64,000 nucleotides of DNA from JAQVCM01 sp040403095 (GTDB lineage: Bacteria > Bacteroidota > Bacteroidia > Flavobacteriales_D > Crocinitomicaceae). The position numbers were made by a program, and so were the translations under genes. A model generated the notes under the pieces. The model did no database searches, was not told the DNA's origin, and saw nothing but the letters and a program-made list of their open reading frames with translations. This document shows positions 1 through 9,131 of this stretch, piece by piece (the first letter of the stretch is position 1; every line of letters starts with the position of its first letter). The DNA lies in contig JBBALI010000012.1 in the NCBI GenBank assembly GCA_040403095.1, positions 1-64,000 on the forward strand. The letters run 5' to 3'.

Positions 1-31
1 TCTTTGTACCATATTAATTGCTTTCAATAAA

Positions 32-1027
32 TTAAAGTCGCTCCATGAAACTCATGTCTGTGAGGGAATATAAAAATTCAATCAAATCATTTTTCTCCTT
101 TTTAGTTAAGGTAAAAGGCTGAATGATAGAAGACTTATTTTTGTGATTCTTTCCACCAGAGGCATAATGATCGATAACTTCCGACAAAGATTCATAGGAA
201 CCATCGTGCATGTAAGGATTTGTTATTTCAATGTTTCTCAAAGTCGGAACTTTGAATTTTCCCATTTCGGTAGAATCGTTGTTGATTCTGAATCGGCCAT
301 TGTCTTGATAGGTTTCAAACAAGCCATTATTTTCTACCTTATAAGTTGTAAAATAAGGCGCTGGATGACATTTTGTGCAATATAATTTTTCAGAAAAAAT
401 CGTCCAACCACGCTTAGCAGAAGCACTCATAGCCATTTTCTTTTTTCCGTAATAGAATTTATCGAAAGGTGAATTATCAGATATCAGACTTCTTTGATAA
501 GCAGCCAAAGAACGAGAAAGAACCCAAACATCCATGTCGCGATTGAAAACCCGTTTGGCTGCAGCCTGATATTCAGGCACAGATTTCAATCTCACGATTA
601 AAGCTTTCATTTCCATTCCCATTTCATCGTGGTCTTGAATCGGAACAATTGATTGCATTTCTAGCGTTGGAATTTCACCGTCAAACATCACTTTTGGTAA
701 AAAAGCAACGTTCAATAAAGTAGGAGAATTTCTTGCTGATTTACGACCTAAAACGCCATCACTGACTTTTAAACCATCTGTGAAAGCCAGACCAGGTTTG
801 TGACATACAGCGCAAGAAACAGATTCGTCTACAGACAATCTTTTGTCAAAGAAAAATTCTTTTCCCAACGCAATCTTGGCAGTATCTAAAGGATTATCAA
901 CAGGAGATTTTATAGCGCCTAAAGGACTAATAAACTCAGATTTGGAAACTGAACATCTGAGAAAAAATAAAACTGTTATTGAGAAAATCAATAATATAGT
1001 CCAATTGATTTTTCTCAACAAAATCAT
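32..1027 (-). CDS. Diheme cytochrome c peroxidase family protein (MbnH/CorB/MauG-like)
   Basis: A 331-residue periplasmic protein of the bacterial cytochrome c peroxidase/MauG family. Two heme-binding motifs are visible, CAVCH at about residues 72-76 and CTKCH at about 217-221, separated as in two-domain diheme enzymes. A hydrophobic N-terminal segment (about residues 10-24) ends at Cys25, but FLRC is a poor lipobox, so signal peptide or membrane anchor remains open. The start codon overlaps the stop of the upstream MbnP-like gene by 4 bp (ATGA), so the two are translationally coupled. In the characterised MbnP/MbnH and CorA/CorB pairs the diheme enzyme oxidises a tryptophan of its partner to kynurenine to build a copper site. 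That role here is inferred from the pairing; a plain H2O2-reducing peroxidase is the alternative. Confidence 0.85.
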   Translation of the reverse strand: MILLRKINWTILLIFSITVLFFLRCSVSKSEFISPLGAIKSPVDNPLDTAKIALGKEFFFDKRLSVDESVSCAVCHKPGLAFTDGLKVSDGVLGRKSARNSPTLLNVAFLPKVMFDGEIPTLEMQSIVPIQDHDEMGMEMKALIVRLKSVPEYQAAAKRVFNRDMDVWVLSRSLAAYQRSLISDNSPFDKFYYGKKKMAMSASAKRGWTIFSEKLYCTKCHPAPYFTTYKVENNGLFETYQDNGRFRINNDSTEMGKFKVPTLRNIEITNPYMHDGSYESLSEVIDHYASGGKNHKNKSSIIQPFTLTKKEKNDLIEFLYSLTDMSFMERL

Positions 1028-1995
1028 GGCTGCACTGCTTTAATTTGATTCAACAATTGACCAGATTCACTAACGAAACGAACAAGGTAAACACCGCTAA
1101 TCAAATTAGAAATTTGCCATTGTCCGCTTATTTCTTTGGAAAAAAGTTCATTTATTTTAGCTCCTGAAAGATCAAACAATTCAACTTTTTCTATATTTTT
1201 CATTCCTTTCCAAGTGATTGAAGATTCTTTTCCATTTTGTAGAAATAAGACTTCTCCAATTAAATTGGTGATTTCATTGACATTTGCATTCAAAGGCGCA
1301 GTAAAAACTGGATAGTTTTGCACATTCATCAATACATCCGCATTGATTCCTGTGCTTCCATGTTGAATATCTAAAGTCGATAAATTCACATTGCGCAACC
1401 ATTGATCTATATTAACATCTTGAAAAATTTCTCTTCTTCCATCAGCCCAGACAGTTGCGGTATTGACAACATGAACTTGCTGCACATTTGAATCACCCAA
1501 ACAATGTAATTCAAAACCAACATCCATTATATTGTCTCCATTGTTATCCGCATCACCATCTATAAGTAAAAATGTATATCCAGCAACCCAACCCCAATGC
1601 ATTGCTGGAATTTGAAAATACAAAGGATGATTTTCTGGATAGGCAGAAATATCTGAATGATTGACTGAAGCGGGAACACCAACTTGAAAATCAATAGCCT
1701 CTACTAAATCAACATTTTGCAATCCTAAATCAAAAATACTTGCTCTTTTGTTAACATAGAAAACAGAATCTTGAAAATCTAAAATTTGACCGCCGTCATG
1801 CGTTATTTTTAGCCTAGAAATGTAAAAAGCAATGTCTCTGGCTTTGTAATATGTTCCATTTAAATCTTGAATAGCTTGAACAGCCGAAAAAGTTGAATTA
1901 CCGTTCAAAAATCTGAAATTCAAATGTAAAGGATTTTGCGCATTGACAAAATAGGTCAAAAACAAAAATAGGACTAAAATGCGTTTTTTTATCAT
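1024..1995 (-). CDS. MbnP-like copper-binding protein with C-terminal T9SS sorting domain
   Basis: About 323 residues. A signal peptide (start MIKKRILVLF, ending near NAQ at residue 20) precedes an MbnP-family domain, recognised by the tryptophan motif MHWGWVAGY (residues 132-140) and FELHCLGD near 161-168. Residues from about 245 to the end look like a type A T9SS C-terminal domain (FDLSGAKINEL, GVYLVRF, ending KAVQP). I chose the ATG at 1995 because translation then begins with a normal signal peptide and lies just past the upstream stop. Known MbnP proteins bind copper through a kynurenine made from a tryptophan by the partner diheme enzyme, which is the next gene. Surface delivery by T9SS is inferred from the tail. 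Confidence 0.75.
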   Translation of the reverse strand: MIKKRILVLFLFLTYFVNAQNPLHLNFRFLNGNSTFSAVQAIQDLNGTYYKARDIAFYISRLKITHDGGQILDFQDSVFYVNKRASIFDLGLQNVDLVEAIDFQVGVPASVNHSDISAYPENHPLYFQIPAMHWGWVAGYTFLLIDGDADNNGDNIMDVGFELHCLGDSNVQQVHVVNTATVWADGRREIFQDVNIDQWLRNVNLSTLDIQHGSTGINADVLMNVQNYPVFTAPLNANVNEITNLIGEVLFLQNGKESSITWKGMKNIEKVELFDLSGAKINELFSKEISGQWQISNLISGVYLVRFVSESGQLLNQIKAVQP

Positions 1996-1999
1996 GCGT

Positions 2000-2770
2000 C
2001 TATTTACTAACAATGTATAAAATCTCTTTTCTCATCAATCTGTAACGGTCAATTTGTTCGTCAGAAAAATGTTCAGCAGGAATGTATTCTTTAACCTCAA
2101 AACCAGCTTTTTTCAACCATTCTGGATAATCTCTACCGAATAATCTAACATGATCATATTGCCAGTAGTGTTTTTCTCTGTCTTCTGGAGTCACAATCGT
2201 TGGATCTTCATAGGTTACTTCACGTGTCATGTCTTGCGGAACTTGCATGATTCCCCAACCTCCTGGTTTCATCACTCGGTGTAATTCTCTCATACATTGC
2301 AAAGCATCATCCACATGCTCAAGCACGTGATTGCAAAAAAACACATCAAAACGATTGTCCTCCAAGGGAATACTGTGCAAATCAAAATGCATGTCTGCGA
2401 TTGGAGAAAGCAAATCTCCTGTCAAATAGTCTAAATTTGATTGTGCTTTGAAAGTTTTGTGAAAGCATTGTTCTGGTGCAATGTGCAAAACATTCAATTT
2501 GTCTGCAGTGAAAAAATTAGATTCATTTTTCAAGTACAACCACATCAATCGATGTCTTTCAAGCGTCAAATCATATGGACAAAGTACATTTTCTCTGTGT
2601 GTAACTTCTGAACCGTACGATAAAAACTTACTGAAATTGCGCTCACAAACAGGACAAGTAACGTTATTCCCTTTGTATAACAATGGTGCAACTTTCTTGA
2701 AAGGGTAACTCAACCTTATCAACAAAGGACGTGGTAATGTATTGATTAAAAACTTATAAAGTTTCTTCAT
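2000..2770 (-). CDS. Class I SAM-dependent methyltransferase with N-terminal Cys motifs
   Basis: A 256-residue protein. Residues about 38-70 carry CPVCERNF and a later CPYD, resembling a small zinc-ribbon-like N-terminus. The Methyltransf_11 region follows, with the post-acidic motif FDVFFCNHVLEHV near residues 142-154 and a VMKPGGW motif near 165-172. There is no signal peptide, so it is cytoplasmic. The substrate cannot be told from the sequence. The MbnP-like gene begins 4 bp beyond its stop, so all three minus-strand genes may be co-transcribed, but a role in copper-site formation is not implied by the family. Confidence 0.8.
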   Translation of the reverse strand: MKKLYKFLINTLPRPLLIRLSYPFKKVAPLLYKGNNVTCPVCERNFSKFLSYGSEVTHRENVLCPYDLTLERHRLMWLYLKNESNFFTADKLNVLHIAPEQCFHKTFKAQSNLDYLTGDLLSPIADMHFDLHSIPLEDNRFDVFFCNHVLEHVDDALQCMRELHRVMKPGGWGIMQVPQDMTREVTYEDPTIVTPEDREKHYWQYDHVRLFGRDYPEWLKKAGFEVKEYIPAEHFSDEQIDRYRLMRKEILYIVSK

Positions 2771-2889
2771 TTTCTATAATTGTAAGTCAAAAAGTAAAAT
2801 GACATGAACTTTCGACTTGATTTTTAATTAAAATAATTCCCAAATATACAGAAAGTCAAAGAGCTTAAAAAATGGTTTTTTTAATTTTC

Positions 2890-2918
2890 TTGATTAAGTT
2901 AAATATTTGGTAACTTCG
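2890..2918 (+). promoter_or_regulatory. Putative Bacteroidota-type promoter of the prolyl oligopeptidase gene
   Basis: TTG at 2890-2892, an 18-bp spacer and TAACTTCG at 2911-2918 match TTG-N17-23-TANNTTTG except one base. The ATG follows at 2945, leaving a leader of roughly 20 nt. Confidence 0.45.
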
Positions 2919-2944
2919 CTTAAAACAAAGAAACATTTTTCAAC

Positions 2945-5056
2945 ATGAAAGTAACTGGTAAAACGTCCTTCATTTGCCTTTCAATTTTATATTTTTGCAG
3001 CCAAAATAATCATTCAATGAGTCAAGATCAACCACAAGCAATTCAAAAAAACAAAACACTTGTAAACCTAGGACACGAGCGCGTTGACCCTTATTTTTGG
3101 ATGAATGAAAGAGATTCAAAAGAAGTGTTGGACTACATAGCAGAAGAAAATAAATACAAAGACGACTATTTTGCACCGCTAAAAAATTTGCAAAATACTT
3201 TGTTGGATGAATTTGACAATCGAATTGACCCAAACGACCAAAGTTCACCTTTTTTTATTCAAGGAAAAAAATACCAATATCAAAATATCGAAGGGAAAGA
3301 TTACCAGCAAATTTTGACTTTTGAGAAAGAGAAATACACTGTTTATTTTGATCAAAATGAGCGGTCAAAAGGAAAAAGTTATTACGACTTGGGAGATTGG
3401 TCTCCTTCCAAAGACAATTCCATTCTGGCTTTCAGCGAGGATCACGTTGGACGTAGAAAATACAGCATTTTCTTTCGCATAGAAAAAAGTGGCAAAATGC
3501 TGAAAGATGAAATTAAAAATACTGATGGATCAATCGTTTGGGCAAATGACAATAAAACAGTTTTTTATGTCAAAAAAGACACGAAAACATTGCGAGAATT
3601 TCAAGTTTATTCGCATGTTTTGGGAACAGAATCTGGCACTGATAAGTTGATTTTTGAAGAAAATGATGAAAGATTCTCCGTTTTTATTAGCAAGACAATT
3701 ACTGATAAATATGTTTGCGTTCATTCTCAAAGTTCGACTACTTCAGAAATTAGTTTAATCGATGCTGATAAACCAGCAGAAAAACCTGTTGTCTTTTTAA
3801 AAAGAAAAAGTGGTCATTTGTATGAAATTGACCACCATGATAAAGGATTTTACGTGCTTTCTAATGAAAATGCACCCAATAAAAAAGTAATTTTCTTTGC
3901 AAACATTCCAAATCAAAATGAAGTTGGAAAAGAAATTATTGCGCACGATTCAAAAAAATTAATTGAAGGAATTTTGACACTTGAAAATCATTTGGTCGTG
4001 CAAAGTAGAATTGAAGGATTGCAACAAATTGAAATTCAAAACTTCAATGATAAAAAGGTAAATTTCATTCAATTTCCTGAGCAAACTTTTTCTGCTGGTT
4101 TGGGATTTAATGATGATTATTTTGCCAAGTCACTTTATCTAAACTATACCTCACTTTCAACTCCTGCAACCATTTATGAATATGATTTGAAAAGCAATTC
4201 AAAGTCTGTTTTCTTTCAAAAAAAATTGATCGACCCGACATTTAGTCCTTCCAATTATGAAACTAAACGAGTTTGGGTTACTGCCAATGACGGAACGAAA
4301 ATTCCCGTTTCAATGATTTATAAAAAAGGCATTGATTTATCCAAAGCGCCGCTTCTTTTATACGGTTATGGTTCTTATGGAATTACAATTCCTGCAAGTT
4401 TTAGCGCTTTGAGATTGAGTTTAGTTGACAGAGGATTTGTTTATGCCATTGCCCACATCCGTGGAGGAAAATATTTGGGAGAAAATTGGTACGAAAATGG
4501 GAAATTCTTAAAAAAGAAAAACACATTTACAGATTTTATCAATGCAGCAGAATTTTTGGGAAAACAAGGTTATTGCGATCCTGAAAGAATTTATGCCCAA
4601 GGCGGAAGTGCTGGCGGTTTGTTGATGGGTGCTGTTACAAACATGGCGCCTTATTTGTGGAAAGGAATTGTCGCTCAAGTTCCATTTGTAGATGTTGTGA
4701 CAACGATGTTAGACGACACTATTCCATTAACTGTGGGAGAATATGAGGAATGGGGAAATCCAAAAGAAGCTGATTATTATTGGTACATGCTTAATTATTC
4801 ACCTTACGACAATGTAAAAAAAATGGATTATCCTGCGATGTATATTACAACTGGTTATCATGATTCTCAAGTTCAATATTGGGAACCTTTGAAATGGGTT
4901 GCCAAACTTCGCGCAATGAAAACAAACGATAATCCGCTGATTTTTGATTGCAACATGGATGCTGGTCACGGTGGTGGTTCAGGAAGAAGCAATGAAAGAT
5001 TGGAAGTTGCTAAAGAATTTGCGTTTATTTTGAATTTGGAAGGAATTGAAAAATAA
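2945..5056 (+). CDS. Prolyl oligopeptidase family serine peptidase (S9A)
   Basis: 703 residues, the usual length for S9A. It has an N-terminal signal-like segment (residues 1-20), a beta-propeller region to about residue 410 and a C-terminal alpha/beta-hydrolase domain. The catalytic triad can be placed: Ser555 in GGSAGG, Asp640 in GYHDSQV and His675 in AGHGGGSG. It cleaves short peptides after proline and probably acts in the periplasm. Its last codons overlap the start of the DUF4421 gene by 11 bp, indicating an operon. A PtrB-like oligopeptidase B is a less likely reading because the sequence follows the Bacteroidota prolyl-oligopeptidase pattern. Confidence 0.92.
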   Translation: MKVTGKTSFICLSILYFCSQNNHSMSQDQPQAIQKNKTLVNLGHERVDPYFWMNERDSKEVLDYIAEENKYKDDYFAPLKNLQNTLLDEFDNRIDPNDQSSPFFIQGKKYQYQNIEGKDYQQILTFEKEKYTVYFDQNERSKGKSYYDLGDWSPSKDNSILAFSEDHVGRRKYSIFFRIEKSGKMLKDEIKNTDGSIVWANDNKTVFYVKKDTKTLREFQVYSHVLGTESGTDKLIFEENDERFSVFISKTITDKYVCVHSQSSTTSEISLIDADKPAEKPVVFLKRKSGHLYEIDHHDKGFYVLSNENAPNKKVIFFANIPNQNEVGKEIIAHDSKKLIEGILTLENHLVVQSRIEGLQQIEIQNFNDKKVNFIQFPEQTFSAGLGFNDDYFAKSLYLNYTSLSTPATIYEYDLKSNSKSVFFQKKLIDPTFSPSNYETKRVWVTANDGTKIPVSMIYKKGIDLSKAPLLLYGYGSYGITIPASFSALRLSLVDRGFVYAIAHIRGGKYLGENWYENGKFLKKKNTFTDFINAAEFLGKQGYCDPERIYAQGGSAGGLLMGAVTNMAPYLWKGIVAQVPFVDVVTTMLDDTIPLTVGEYEEWGNPKEADYYWYMLNYSPYDNVKKMDYPAMYITTGYHDSQVQYWEPLKWVAKLRAMKTNDNPLIFDCNMDAGHGGGSGRSNERLEVAKEFAFILNLEGIEK

Positions 5057-6074
5057 TATTTTACTTCTATTTTGTGTTCTTATCTCTTCTGTTTTTTCTC
5101 AAAAAAAGTCGGAAACAAATGACGATGCCTATACTTTGTATAAACAAAAAATTGTGCTTTATTCCGATTTAGGTTTCAGTACATCACCTTATTCTATCCA
5201 CTTTAATTCTTCCAAGACACCAATTACCAAATTGAAATATCGAAACAATTTAGGAGTTGTAATGGGAATTGGCGGATCATATAAATGGTTTGCTGCCAGA
5301 CTTGCTTTTGCTTTGACCAAAAATTTAAAACCAATCAGCAAATATGGTAAAACATCTTACATCGACATTGGACTTGATTTTCCTTTAAAGAAAATGTATT
5401 TTGAATTTGATTTTAGAAATTACAAAGGTTATTCAATCAAAAACGCCGATATTTTTAATCCGAATTTAGGAGGTGATAATACAAATGAAATCAGAGCCAA
5501 TGCCACAACCCTTTCAATTGCCTTGAATGGCTGGTATTTTCATAACAAAGATTTCAAAATGCAGGCAATGAAAGGAAAGGTGGGACATTTCAATCGTCAA
5601 GTAATCACTTGGTACTTGAAAAACACAATCAATGTGCAAGGAATTGGTGATGTAGAAAGTATAATTCCTTATGAATTAACAGACAGTTTGAACACTAGAA
5701 CTAAAGCTACTACAATTTCGTCCTTTGATTTTGGATCAATTCCAGGAATTGGTTATGCTAACAAATATAAAAACTGGCAATACGCTGGAATGTTTGGATT
5801 TGGACCAGTGATTCAGTCTAAATTTTACATTGTAAATGAAACAGCTAGAGGATTTTTCGGTCTCGCTCCAAGATATGATCTTCGATTGATAGCTGGTTAC
5901 AATGTGCCAAAATGGTTTGTGATGCTTTCAACTGAATTTGATAACAAATCAATTCGTTTTAATGAACTGAAATACAAAAATAATAACTATACTGTGAGAC
6001 TTTTGGCTGGTATTCGTTTGGACAAAAAAGAAAAAAAGGAAGAAAAGAAGAAAAAAAAGACTAAAACACTTTAA
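5046..6074 (+). CDS. DUF4421-like outer-membrane protein
   Basis: 342 residues beginning at a TTG codon inside the end of the upstream peptidase gene. No ATG lies nearby and only this start gives a complete signal peptide (MKNNILLLFCVLISSVFSQ). The body has alternating hydrophobic and aromatic residues and many short strands typical of an outer-membrane barrel, and resembles DUF4421 proteins found only in Bacteroidota. The C-terminus is a very lysine-rich tail. Function is unknown. Overlap with the peptidase gene points to co-translation. Confidence 0.65.
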   Translation: MKNNILLLFCVLISSVFSQKKSETNDDAYTLYKQKIVLYSDLGFSTSPYSIHFNSSKTPITKLKYRNNLGVVMGIGGSYKWFAARLAFALTKNLKPISKYGKTSYIDIGLDFPLKKMYFEFDFRNYKGYSIKNADIFNPNLGGDNTNEIRANATTLSIALNGWYFHNKDFKMQAMKGKVGHFNRQVITWYLKNTINVQGIGDVESIIPYELTDSLNTRTKATTISSFDFGSIPGIGYANKYKNWQYAGMFGFGPVIQSKFYIVNETARGFFGLAPRYDLRLIAGYNVPKWFVMLSTEFDNKSIRFNELKYKNNNYTVRLLAGIRLDKKEKKEEKKKKKTKTL

Positions 6075-6083
6075 AATAACGCT

Positions 6084-7202
6084 ATGAAAATCAAACTACT
6101 CACATTAATACTAGGGCTGTTCAGTTTCATGCAAATTGAGGCGCAAGTTCCCGAAGATTTTAAATTATTCGGAAATTGGACTTATCAAGGATTTGAATTT
6201 TCAGGCACTTTTTATCCATCAAATTTTTGGAATTCAGAAAAAATTGCCTTTACAGATGATTACACTTTCACCAAAACAAATATCAGAATCAAGGATTATC
6301 AGTTTGATACAATTATTCATTACGGAAAATGGAATTGGAATGAAGAAACCAAAACTTTGAGATTATACAGGGACGAAGAGAGATACTATGCCAATGGGAA
6401 AATTTTTATTTTTGAAAAAGAATATCATTTAAATTATTTGAGTTCTGGATACTATGCTTTCGAAGATCAAAAATTCAGTCAAACCGCGCAGTTGCGTTAT
6501 CATAGACAAGATAATAATCAATCTTTTGAGGAAAATATAGCATTTGAAGCAGAAAAAAAATCATTTAAAGATGTGAAAATTGATTCTTTGTCTACGCATT
6601 ACTATTTGGTCAATGCGCTAAATCCGCTGAAACGAAAGAAATTGTATTTCGATGAATTTCAATATTATATCGGTTACGAAGAAAGTAAATTGGACAAAGG
6701 AATATTCAAGCAATCTGGCTCATTCGACGGCGCAATCAAAGATTTCACAGATTCTTCTATTCGATTTATATTTCAGCAAGAAAATATCGATATTGACTAT
6801 GAAAATGGCAAAACTGCTTACATCGAAAATAATTACTACAAAGAAATTACCAATGACGATGATCTTTTTATGCGAGACGAAAATCTTATTGAAAAAGAGA
6901 TTTTAATAAAAAATATTACATATATAGAAATTTCTCGCAAATTCAATACTTCTGGAATTAGCCCTACAATCGTTTTGTTTTCAGCAATTACGACTTTGTT
7001 TGTCGCACCTTTGATGAGCATCAATTATAAAACTGGTGATTTCAATCAAAGTAAATATTATACAACTGCAGGCATTGGATTGATAGGCTTGGGCGCTTCT
7101 ATTCCTATTTATTTCATTTTCAGAGACAAAGAAATAAATATTTACAAAAACGATGGAGTTGTCACCAAAAAAACTTGGCGTCTGGAAAGAGTGCGTCTAT
7201 AA
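6084..7202 (+). CDS. Secreted or membrane protein of unknown function
   Basis: 372 residues, starting 9 bp after the DUF4421 gene and so probably the third gene of that operon. Signal peptide at residues 1-20 (ending IEAQ). The first part resembles lipocalin-like or heat-shock HslJ-type small beta domains (a WTYQGFEFSG segment, then KWNWNEETKTL), but I do not assign it. Near the C-terminus there are two hydrophobic stretches (about 293-312 and 327-345) that look like transmembrane helices, followed by a basic tail. I do not recognise the family. Confidence 0.7.
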   Translation: MKIKLLTLILGLFSFMQIEAQVPEDFKLFGNWTYQGFEFSGTFYPSNFWNSEKIAFTDDYTFTKTNIRIKDYQFDTIIHYGKWNWNEETKTLRLYRDEERYYANGKIFIFEKEYHLNYLSSGYYAFEDQKFSQTAQLRYHRQDNNQSFEENIAFEAEKKSFKDVKIDSLSTHYYLVNALNPLKRKKLYFDEFQYYIGYEESKLDKGIFKQSGSFDGAIKDFTDSSIRFIFQQENIDIDYENGKTAYIENNYYKEITNDDDLFMRDENLIEKEILIKNITYIEISRKFNTSGISPTIVLFSAITTLFVAPLMSINYKTGDFNQSKYYTTAGIGLIGLGASIPIYFIFRDKEINIYKNDGVVTKKTWRLERVRL

Positions 7203-7212
7203 TTTAACGCAC

Positions 7213-7242
7213 AAAAAAAAGCATTGCTAAAAAACAATGCTT
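7213..7242 (-). terminator. Intrinsic terminator for the 91-codon gene on the minus strand
   Basis: Stem AAGCATTG (7219-7226) with CAATGCTT (7235-7242), loop of 8. On the minus strand the stem is followed by a run of T (complement of A7213-7220). It sits just past the stop at 7266 and may also stop plus-strand transcripts from the gene ending at 7202. Confidence 0.75.
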
Positions 7243-7265
7243 CAAATATTAAGAAATAAAATATT

Positions 7266-7523
7266 TTAGTGTAATCCGTTGATTTTATGAATGAAATCAA
7301 CCGCTGCATCTTCTACTTCAGCATGCAAAGCTTTGAATGCTTTTTTATCTTTCGCTGCATGGATTTTTTCAGTCATGCTATTTCTAAACTCAACCGCTTC
7401 ATCAATCAATAAATTCGATGCATCTGTTTTTGATTCATTGTATAATTGAACACTGAAACATTCTTCAACAACATCAAAAACCATTTTATTTAAGTCTCTT
7501 TTGAAAATTCTTTTACTAGCCAT
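7266..7523 (-). CDS. Small conserved hypothetical protein
   Basis: 85 residues starting MASKRIFKRDLNKM. The ATG at 7523 is preferred over a codon 18 bp upstream because that codon lies at the predicted transcription start. The sequence is charged and appears all-helical with no signal peptide or membrane segment. Similar short proteins starting with MASKRIFKKDL are familiar from Bacteroidota genomes but have no known function. It has its own promoter and terminator, so it is a monocistronic gene. Confidence 0.7.
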   Translation of the reverse strand: MASKRIFKRDLNKMVFDVVEECFSVQLYNESKTDASNLLIDEAVEFRNSMTEKIHAAKDKKAFKALHAEVEDAAVDFIHKINGLH

Positions 7524-7540
7524 TTTAATAAATTTGAGCA

Positions 7541-7572
7541 CAAAGGTAATTAAAAATCAAGCGATGAAACAA
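7541..7572 (-). promoter_or_regulatory. Promoter of the small conserved gene
   Basis: On the minus strand TTG (7572-7570), 21-bp spacer, TACCTTTG (7548-7541), a full match to TTG-N-TANNTTTG. The start codon at 7523 leaves a leader of about 10 nt. Confidence 0.65.
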
Positions 7573-7579
7573 AATATCT

Positions 7580-8149
7580 TTATTCTACGCCATAATCGAG
7601 CCTTGTGGCTTTGATAAATCGTGGAACGTAATATTTACTTTTATTGAAGGTCGTAATTTGTACGCCACCATTCGCCGAATGAATGAATTTTATTTCGTCC
7701 GGATTGACTTCTACCACCAAACCAACATGACCGACAGAAGTGGATCGAACATTACTTCCTTTGAAAAACATCAAATCACCAGGTTTTAAATCCGCAAGTT
7801 TTACTGTTTTTCCATATTCGGCCATATTGTAACTCGTTCTGGATAAACTAATTCCAAAATTTCCCATGACATAATTAATGAAACCAGAACAATCGAATCC
7901 TGAAGGAGTCATACCTGCATAGCGATAAGGAGTTCCCATGAATTTTTTTGCATAGTTAATAATATTGTCAATTTTCTCAGGATTTTTCGCTTTGACAATG
8001 GTATCTGCAGGCTTTGATTGCAAAGAATCTCCTGCGCTTTGTATCACTTTTAAAGTATCTTGCACCAAATTTTCTTGAGAAATTGCTGTCAAACTCGAAC
8101 AGAAAAAAATCAAAAAAAGGATGCTATTTTTATTTAAAATCAAATACAT
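7580..8149 (-). CDS. NlpC/P60 family peptidoglycan endopeptidase (paralogue 1)
   Basis: 189 residues with an N-terminal signal peptide (MYLILNKNSILFLIFF) and a C-terminal NlpC/P60 domain. Catalytic residues are visible: Cys87 in GFDCSGF, His141 in VGHVGLVV and His157 as the third residue. Such enzymes cleave the D-Glu to diamino-acid bond of cell-wall peptides in the periplasm. I use the ATG at 8149 rather than a TTG 9 bp earlier because the TANNTTTG promoter element overlaps that TTG. A close paralogue with the same residue numbering lies at 20095-20670. Confidence 0.88.
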   Translation of the reverse strand: MYLILNKNSILFLIFFCSSLTAISQENLVQDTLKVIQSAGDSLQSKPADTIVKAKNPEKIDNIINYAKKFMGTPYRYAGMTPSGFDCSGFINYVMGNFGISLSRTSYNMAEYGKTVKLADLKPGDLMFFKGSNVRSTSVGHVGLVVEVNPDEIKFIHSANGGVQITTFNKSKYYVPRFIKATRLDYGVE

Positions 8150-8155
8150 GCGTTG

Positions 8156-8163
8156 CAAAAATA
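8156..8163 (-). promoter_or_regulatory. -7 element abutting the NlpC/P60 start codon
   Basis: TATTTTTG on the minus strand followed by only 6 nt before the ATG at 8149, which predicts a leaderless or nearly leaderless transcript. The same TATTTTTGCAAC sequence precedes the paralogue at 20095. Confidence 0.5.
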
Positions 8164-8480
8164 GCGATTTTAAGACAATTTTCGATCCTATTCAATCAAA
8201 CGTAAAGGTTATCAAAGCGACCTTTTGGAAACAATTTTGATTCTATAATTATTTTTCAATCCACTGGAAACGAATAGTACACGAAGAAATTGATAATCAT
8301 TATTCCGAATATTTGATAATTTACTCTGTTACATTTTTCACATTTTTTGGCAGAAGTTTTCGTCTATTTAGGAATTATTTAACAAGTCAAATTGTTGATT
8401 AAAAGCCAAAATTGTGAATTTTTTCAAGGACAAAAACTTTATATTATCAGTAACTTTGCCACTAAATCAAAACTAAAAAA
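8164..8480. other. Divergent intergenic region
   Basis: Gene-free AT-rich stretch between the divergent NlpC/P60 and rpe genes. It holds the rpe -7 element and a weak inverted repeat AAAGGT...ACCTTT near 8204-8226. No small gene, RNA or repeat family was seen. Confidence 0.5.
8451..8458 (+). promoter_or_regulatory. -7 element of the rpe promoter
   Basis: TAACTTTG matches TANNTTTG exactly, 22 nt before the rpe ATG. No clear TTG is found at the usual upstream distance. Confidence 0.5.
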
Positions 8481-9131
8481 ATGTCTATCATTATTTCTCC
8501 TTCAGTATTGTCTTGTGATTTTGCAAATATTCAACGCGACGTTGAAATGATTAACCAAAGTGATGCTGATTGGTTTCATGTAGATGTGATGGATGGGGTT
8601 TTTGTACCAAACATATCATTTGGTTTCCCAGTGATTCAAGCAATCAAGAAACACGCTAAAAAGCCATTAGATGTTCATTTAATGATTCAAAATCCTGATC
8701 AGTATATTGATGCCTTCAAAGAAGCTGGAGCTGATATCTTGACTGTACATTATGAGGCTTGCACGCACTTGCACAGAACTATTCAAGCAATCAAAGCAGC
8801 TGGAATGAAGGCTGGAGTTGCATTGAATCCGCACACACCGGTTGATTTATTGCAAGATGTCATTGAAGATTTAGATTTAGTTTTGATTATGTCTGTAAAT
8901 CCTGGATTTGGTGGACAAAAATTCATCAAAAATGCCATTTTAAAAGTGGAACAAGTAAAAAACTTAATTCACATGAAAGGCTCTCGTGCGCTTGTAGAAG
9001 TGGACGGAGGGGTAAATTTGGAAACTGGTAAAGAATTGGTTAAAGCTGGTGTAGATGCTTTGGTAGCTGGAAGTTTTGTGTTTAATTCTGAGAATCCAGC
9101 AAAAACGATTTCGGATTTAAAAAATCTATGA
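8481..9131 (+). CDS. rpe: Ribulose-phosphate 3-epimerase
   Basis: 216 residues, full length for the family, a TIM-barrel enzyme interconverting ribulose 5-phosphate and xylulose 5-phosphate in the pentose phosphate pathway. Hallmark motifs are present: SPSVLSCDF at the N-terminus, HVDVMDG (His33, Asp35) , DVHLMI (His66), SVNPGFGGQ and the VEVDGGV phosphate-binding region, all with the metal-binding His and Asp residues intact. Cytoplasmic. The stop overlaps the following DinB gene start by 4 bp. Confidence 0.97.
   Translation: MSIIISPSVLSCDFANIQRDVEMINQSDADWFHVDVMDGVFVPNISFGFPVIQAIKKHAKKPLDVHLMIQNPDQYIDAFKEAGADILTVHYEACTHLHRTIQAIKAAGMKAGVALNPHTPVDLLQDVIEDLDLVLIMSVNPGFGGQKFIKNAILKVEQVKNLIHMKGSRALVEVDGGVNLETGKELVKAGVDALVAGSFVFNSENPAKTISDLKNL

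Noticed and set aside
8204..8226. A terminator-like hairpin AAAGGT...ACCTTT
   Set aside because: No T-run follows on either strand and it lies between two divergent starts, where a terminator is not expected.
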